Part shown: in pieces, positions 60,006 through 64,000 of the stretch
Layout of the letters: each line of letters starts with the position of its first letter
Position numbering within the stretch: the stretch's first letter is position 1
Assembly: GCF_018138715.1 (NCBI RefSeq)
Contig: NZ_JAGSHX010000006.1
Location: 8,990,001 to 9,054,000 of the forward strand
DNA length: 64,000 nt
DNA from: Streptomyces asiaticus
GTDB lineage: Bacteria; Actinomycetota; Actinomycetes; Streptomycetales; Streptomycetaceae
Direction of reading: 5' to 3'
Program-made: the position numbers and the translations under genes
The notes under the pieces: model-generated
Seen by the model: the letters and a program-made list of their open reading frames with translations, nothing else
Database searches by the model: none
What the model was told of the DNA's origin: nothing

Positions 60006-60550
60006 ATGCCCATAAGACGTGCACTCGTGGCCACGGCCGCGACGGCGGCGGCCGGTATATCGGCGTTCGCGCTTCCCCCTTCGGCCGCTGACGCGGCCTC
60101 CGGCACGACACGGGACTCATCGCGGTCCAGGCCGCCGGCTTCGTGGTGAGCCGCGCCCAGTACCAGCGGATGTTCCCGGACAAGAACGCGTTTTACACGT
60201 ATGACGCGCTGGTCGGCGCGATGAACCGGTTCCCCGGCTTCGCCAGGACCGGTACGGAGACGGTCAAGAAGCAGGAGGCGGCGGCCTTTCTGGCCAATGT
60301 CAGCCATGAGACCGGTGGGCTCCGCCACATCGTGGAGCAGGACACCTCCAACTACCCGAAGTACTGCGACACGGGGCCCGCGCACAAGGCCATGACCACC
60401 GGCGCCGGATTCGGCCAGACCATACGCGCCATCAACGGCGCGCTGGAGTGCAACGGGGCCAACCCCGACCAGATGCAGGCCCGGGTCAACCTCTACAAGA
60501 AGTTCACCGGCCTCCTCGGCGTCGCCCCCGGCGCCAATCTGACCTGCTGA
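60006..60550 (+). pseudogene. GH19 chitinase, frameshifted and internally deleted
   Basis: ATG 60006 opens a signal peptide (MPIRRALVATAATAAAGISA, then LPPSAADAASGTT) that runs into a stop at about 60149. The continuing GH19 sequence is in another frame from about 60110 (LIAVQAAGFVVSRAQYQRMFP), indicating a -1/+2 frameshift near 60100-60120. The body has NAFYTYDALVGAMNRFPGFA and NVSHETGGLRHIVEQDTSNYPKYCDT. It then jumps to AHKAMTTGAGFGQTIRAINGALECNG, missing roughly 70 residues that normally include YYGRGPIQLSWN. Both catalytic Glu positions survive but the substrate cleft is lost. It was an extracellular chitinase. Confidence 0.85.
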
Positions 60551-60572
60551 GCACCCTTCCCACGGAGGAGTC

Positions 60573-61370
60573 ATGCGCAGAATTCTGATCAGTCTGGCCA
60601 CCGCGGCGCTGGTGGTGCTGGCGGCCCTGCTGCCGACCGCGGGGACGAGTGCGGCCACGAGCGTGGCGATGCCGACCCGCGACGCACCCGTCGCGGTCAA
60701 GGCGACACTCGCGGCCAACCACACGGTCACCTTCGTCAATCACACCGGACGGAAGGCGTGGATCGGCAGCGCCGTCAATGCCGATGGCTCCAGGCAATTC
60801 GCCGAACTGCCCATCCTGGAACCCGGGCAGTCGGCGTCGGTGACGATCCCCGAGAACGCCGACCCCGGCCACTGGCGCGGCAAGTTCTTCGCCCGTCTGG
60901 GATGCACCGGCACCTCGGGCAGCACCTTCCACTGCAAGGTGGGGGACTGCGGGAAGTTCGCCGACCGCTGTGAGCTGGGCGAGCAGCCCGTCAGCCTCGC
61001 CGAGTTCAACTTCGACACCAGGGACACGCTCGCTCCCTGGTACAACGTGAGCTACGTCAGCGCGTTCTCCAACCCGATCACGATCGCCCCCAACAACCCC
61101 GCCGGCGACGGAGGCTGCGGCACCCAGGGCTGCACACAGAACCTGCTGCCGTTCTGCCCGGCCGCCAACCTCACCCGCTGGTCGGACGGCACACCGATGC
61201 TGTGCACCAACCCCAACCGGGACGTCAGGACGCCGTACAGCAACGCGATCGCCTCCCGGTGCCCCAAGGCGTACGCCTACTCCAAGCAGGACCAGGAGCC
61301 CGGCAACCAGGTGATGCAGAACTGCGGTAAGTGCAGTGGCTTCACCGTGACCTTCAGCGCGGGGTCGTGA
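60573..61370 (+). CDS. Secreted thaumatin-like protein
   Basis: A 265-residue protein from ATG 60573 with GGAGG upstream. A signal peptide (LISLATAALVVLAALLPTAGTSAA) precedes a thaumatin fold: VTFVNHTGRKAWIGSAV, LEPGQSASVTIPENADPGHWRGKFFARLGC, then CGKFADRCELGEQPVSLAEFNFD and WYNVSYVSAFSNPITIAP. A Cys-rich end with CPKAYAYSKQDQE completes it. Thaumatin-like proteins are mainly plant PR-5 antifungal proteins and are rare in bacteria. Secretion beside glucanase and chitinase genes suggests attack on fungal walls; this is inference. Confidence 0.92.
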   Translation: MRRILISLATAALVVLAALLPTAGTSAATSVAMPTRDAPVAVKATLAANHTVTFVNHTGRKAWIGSAVNADGSRQFAELPILEPGQSASVTIPENADPGHWRGKFFARLGCTGTSGSTFHCKVGDCGKFADRCELGEQPVSLAEFNFDTRDTLAPWYNVSYVSAFSNPITIAPNNPAGDGGCGTQGCTQNLLPFCPAANLTRWSDGTPMLCTNPNRDVRTPYSNAIASRCPKAYAYSKQDQEPGNQVMQNCGKCSGFTVTFSAGS

Positions 61371-61372
61371 CC

Positions 61373-62194
61373 ATGCGGAGGATGCGACTTCTCGCCGTAC
61401 TGCTGGCGGTGGTGACCCTGCTGACCGCGGGAAGCCAGACGGGCGCCGGCGCGTCCACCGCCGCGGTGAAGAAGAAGGGCGTCAGCGCCTGGAAGTTCAA
61501 CGGGGTCACGGCGGCGATGTCCGATGCCGAGGTCGGCTGGTTCTACACCTGGGCCTCGGGCAAGCAGCAGATCCAGCCCCCGGCCGGGGTCGAATTCGTG
61601 CCCATGATCTGGGGCCCCGGGTCGGTGACCGACGCCGAACTCAACCAGGCCAAGAGCCAGGGCACGACCCTGCTCGGCTTCAATGAACCGGACATGGCGG
61701 GCCAGGCCAATATGACCGTCGCCAAGGCGCTCGAGCTGTGGCCCCGGCTCCAGTCGACCGGTATGCGGCTCGGCGCGCCGGCGGTGGCCTATGGCGGCGA
61801 TGTCGCCGGTGGCTGGCTCGACCGCTTCATGAAGGGCGTCGCCGACCGCAACTACAAGGTCGATTTCATCCCGCTGCACTGGTACGGCGCCGACTTCGAC
61901 GCCACCCGCGCGACCGAACAGCTGCGTGGCTATCTCCAAGCCACCCACAACCGCTACAACAAGCCGATCTGGCTCACCGAATACGCGCTGATCGACTTCT
62001 CGAGCGGTACCCCGAGGTATCCGACCGCGGCCCAGCAGGCCGCGTTCGTGAAGAAGTCCACCGCCATGCTGCAAGGGCTGTCCTTCGTCCAGCGGTACGC
62101 GTGGTTCACGCTCTCCGCGGACCGCGGCGGCACCGGTCTCTACAACGGCGCGACGCCCAACCAGATCGGCACCGCCTATCGCGCGGCCGGGTGA
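61373..62194 (+). CDS. Secreted GH128-type glycoside hydrolase (probable endo-beta-1,3-glucanase)
   Basis: A 273-residue protein from ATG 61373, two bases after the thaumatin gene stop. A signal peptide (RLLAVLLAVVTLLTAGSQTGAGA) is followed by the glycosyl hydrolase catalytic core: VGWFYTWASGKQQIQPP, FVPMIWGPGSV, LLGFNEPDMAGQANM (acid/base Glu in NEPD), HWYGADFDA and the nucleophile Glu in IWLTEYALIDF. The family hydrolyses beta-1,3-glucan, a main fungal wall polymer. It is co-transcribed with the thaumatin-like gene. Confidence 0.93.
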   Translation: MRRMRLLAVLLAVVTLLTAGSQTGAGASTAAVKKKGVSAWKFNGVTAAMSDAEVGWFYTWASGKQQIQPPAGVEFVPMIWGPGSVTDAELNQAKSQGTTLLGFNEPDMAGQANMTVAKALELWPRLQSTGMRLGAPAVAYGGDVAGGWLDRFMKGVADRNYKVDFIPLHWYGADFDATRATEQLRGYLQATHNRYNKPIWLTEYALIDFSSGTPRYPTAAQQAAFVKKSTAMLQGLSFVQRYAWFTLSADRGGTGLYNGATPNQIGTAYRAAG

Positions 62195-62280
62195 GACAAG
62201 ACCACTCGCCCCCACCGCACACCACTCACACCACACCGCTCGCACACCACACCACGACAACCGAAACGAGGTCCTCCGCC

Positions 62281-62715
62281 ATGCGCAAGGCAACGCTGAT
62301 CGGCCGACTTGCGGTCGGAGCCGCCGCGCTGACCGCCGTAGTGACCGTCGCTCCGACGAGCACCGCGGCCACCAGCGACACCCCGCCGCCCGGACAGGAC
62401 TGCTGGGCCACGCACTACGGCTACATACCGCCCGGTGCCTACACCGCCAGCGGCGAACTCTTCGACAACAACGCGAACACCGCCGCCACCTCCCTCAGTC
62501 GTAGCCCGCAGCTGCCGTTCGGCACCAAGGTGAAGGTCACCAACGTGGCCAACGGCACGTCACTGGTCGTGCGCGTCAACGACCGCGGCACCTTCGGCTG
62601 GACGCCGTCCGTGCCCAAGTGTCTGGACCTGACCGACGGTGCGTACTCCCGGCTCGGCGGAGTCCTCAACCCCGACTCGGGCCACATCGTCGTCAAGGAA
62701 GAAATCGTGAGGTGA
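62281..62715 (+). CDS. Secreted RlpA/expansin-like double-psi beta-barrel protein
   Basis: A 144-residue protein from ATG 62281. The signal peptide is LIGRLAVGAAALTAVVTVAP. The barrel shows CWATHYGYIPPGAYTASGELFDNN, LPFGTKVKVTNVANGTSLVVRVNDRGTF and the catalytic-type Asp in VNDRG, as in RlpA and in plant barwin/expansin-like proteins. No peptidoglycan-binding SPOR domain follows. It either cleaves glycan strands of peptidoglycan or loosens polysaccharide. It is the last of the secreted-protein run. Confidence 0.88.
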   Translation: MRKATLIGRLAVGAAALTAVVTVAPTSTAATSDTPPPGQDCWATHYGYIPPGAYTASGELFDNNANTAATSLSRSPQLPFGTKVKVTNVANGTSLVVRVNDRGTFGWTPSVPKCLDLTDGAYSRLGGVLNPDSGHIVVKEEIVR

Positions 62716-62929
62716 GAGGGTATTTGGTGAAGGATGTGGAGCACCGGCTCCGGCGCTCCACACCGGCCCCTGACGCCCCGCTCGCGAAGTGAACCGTCGT
62801 GCGCCGGAGGCTTCCCTCTTTCCGAGGGCTATCCGCCGGAAGCGCTACCCACCGACCTCGCGGGCACGTACTCTCCGTGGCGACACTGGAACTGACGGGT
62901 GATGAAGCGGGGTAGCGGGGGTGCGGGTG

Positions 62930-64000
62930 ATGGCGGAGGCCGGTGACAAGGTCGCCGACCGATATCTCCTCCAGGAGCCCATCGGGAGAGGTGGGATGGG
63001 TGTCGTCTGGCGGGCCCACGACGAACTGCTGGACCGCCAGGTCGCAGTGAAGTGCGCCCGTCCGGACGACGACCGCGCGGTGGCGCGCCTGACCAACGAG
63101 GCGCGCAACGCCGCACGGCTGCACCATCCGCACATCGTCTCGGTGTTCGACTTCGTGGACGAGGGCGAGATCTGCTGGATCGTCATGGAGTATGTGTCCG
63201 GGGGCAGTCTCGCGGACATGGTGCGCGGCCGTGTCGCGCTCCCTCCGGAGGAGGCGGCCTCCATCGGCTGCCAGATCGCCGCCGCGCTGGCGAAGTCGCA
63301 CGCCGAAGGCGTGGTGCACGGCGATGTCACCCCCGAGAACGTCCTGATCACCGAGGACGGGGTCGCCAAGCTGACCGACTTCGGCATCTCCCGGGCGCTG
63401 TGGAGCGAGGCCACCATGACCCAGACGGGCGGGGTGCGCGGCAAACCGCCGTATCTGCCGCCCGAGGTGGCCAGGGGAGAGGTGGCCGACCGCAAGTCCG
63501 ATGTCTTCTCACTGGGCGCGACCCTCTACGCGGCGATCGAGGGACGGTCCCCGTACGGTGAGGCATCGCATCCCATGGCCTATGTGGCGCGGGCCATCGA
63601 GGGCTGTCTCGAGACCCCGCACCACGCCGGTCCGCTGGTGGACGCGCTCAGCAAGCTGCTGGCCCTGGAGCCGAAGCGGCGCCCCGCCGCCGACCAGGCC
63701 GTACGGCTGCTGCGGCGGGTCGCCCCGCCGTCCCCTCAGATCGAGGACCTCGAGGACCTCGAGGACCCGCACGACGGCGACACACCGGACCGCACCCCCT
63801 TCACGATGCGGCTGGTGCCACCGTCCGTCCGAGGGTCGTGGCGCCGCCCGAGCCGCGGGGTGGTCATCACCGCGACCGCGCTGGGCATCGCCGCGGTCCT
63901 GGTGGCATGGGCCACTCTCTTCGGCCCCTGGGGCGACGGGCGCTCCGACGAGAGCGGCGGCTCCGGGAAGGACGGCGGGCGTGGCGCGTCCGGTACGGCC
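62930..64000 (+). CDS. Membrane Ser/Thr protein kinase, N-terminal part (3' end outside window)
   Basis: The frame from ATG 62930 (GGGGGTG upstream) continues past the right edge, with 357 codons visible. The kinase domain is complete: glycine loop IGRGGMGVVWRA, Lys in QVAVKCARP, catalytic loop VVHGDVTPENVLI, DFG in LTDFGISRAL and PPEVARGE. The catalytic loop has Gly for Arg and Thr for Lys compared with HRDxKPEN, so it is a non-RD kinase. An acidic linker with a DLEDLEDP repeat and a membrane helix (VVITATALGIAAVLVAWATLF) follow, after which an extracellular region begins. A PknB-type membrane kinase of unknown signal. Confidence 0.92.
   Translation, partial: MAEAGDKVADRYLLQEPIGRGGMGVVWRAHDELLDRQVAVKCARPDDDRAVARLTNEARNAARLHHPHIVSVFDFVDEGEICWIVMEYVSGGSLADMVRGRVALPPEEAASIGCQIAAALAKSHAEGVVHGDVTPENVLITEDGVAKLTDFGISRALWSEATMTQTGGVRGKPPYLPPEVARGEVADRKSDVFSLGATLYAAIEGRSPYGEASHPMAYVARAIEGCLETPHHAGPLVDALSKLLALEPKRRPAADQAVRLLRRVAPPSPQIEDLEDLEDPHDGDTPDRTPFTMRLVPPSVRGSWRRPSRGVVITATALGIAAVLVAWATLFGPWGDGRSDESGGSGKDGGRGASGTA

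Overview
The window is a high-GC actinomycete chromosome segment, almost certainly Streptomyces. The support is GC-rich third codon positions, many GTG starts, AGGAG-type ribosome binding sites, secreted streptogrisin-type protease and chitinase-type genes, a SpoIIE/HATPase regulator and an ECF sigma factor. No rRNA, tRNA, CRISPR array, insertion sequence or integrase was recognised. The AHBA (3-amino-5-hydroxybenzoate) genes suggest an ansamycin-producing lineage, such as the S. hygroscopicus / violaceusniger group; that is inference.

Layout. 1-5.6 kb: end of a 2OG-Fe(II) oxygenase, an Ogt-type DNA repair methyltransferase, a membrane-anchored NACHT-type NTPase and a small membrane protein. 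5.6-14 kb: a Cache/PAS/GAF/SpoIIE/HATPase regulator whose phosphatase has lost key residues, a secreted serine protease, a thioredoxin-reductase-like flavoprotein, two membrane proteins with Met/His-rich stretches (a PepSY protein and an unknown) and an ECF sigma factor. 14-19.7 kb: a divergent cassette for AHBA biosynthesis (rifM-, rifL-, rifK-, rifJ- and rifN-like) followed by a MerR regulator. RifG- and RifH-type enzymes and any polyketide synthase are absent, so the pathway must be completed elsewhere.

19.7-38.9 kb is the most unusual region. It is a compact island of tightly overlapping genes: a degenerate isochorismatase-fold membrane protein, a coiled-coil membrane protein, a VWA-like lipoprotein, an unknown, an orphan NrdG-like radical SAM protein, a macro-domain protein, a protein kinase, a coiled-coil membrane protein, a ClpB-like AAA+ ATPase, a zinc-ribbon/FHA protein, a RES-domain toxin with a probable antitoxin, and a TPR/CHAT protease. 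The content resembles multi-component NTP- and phosphorylation-regulated conflict or programmed-death systems, but I cannot assign it to a named one.

39-55 kb is ordinary accessory chromosome: a remnant hydrolase, a ketopantoate-reductase-like enzyme, an MHYT-domain protein, an esterase and MBL-hydrolase pair with a divergent LuxR (LAL) regulator, a soluble histidine kinase, a small flavin/PNPOx-type protein, a thioesterase and enoyl-CoA hydratase-like pair, two TetR regulators, a lipoate ligase-like protein, a tautomerase, a GNAT acetyltransferase and a DUF4186 protein. 55-59.4 kb: a TPR protein behind a striking array of inverted repeats, coupled to a polyprenyl diphosphate synthase, then a fumarylacetoacetate-hydrolase-family enzyme and an AlkB-like oxygenase. 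59.4-62.7 kb: a run of secreted proteins resembling plant pathogenesis-related proteins (a broken GH19 chitinase, a thaumatin-like protein, a GH128 glucanase, an RlpA/expansin-like DPBB protein). The window ends inside a membrane Ser/Thr kinase.
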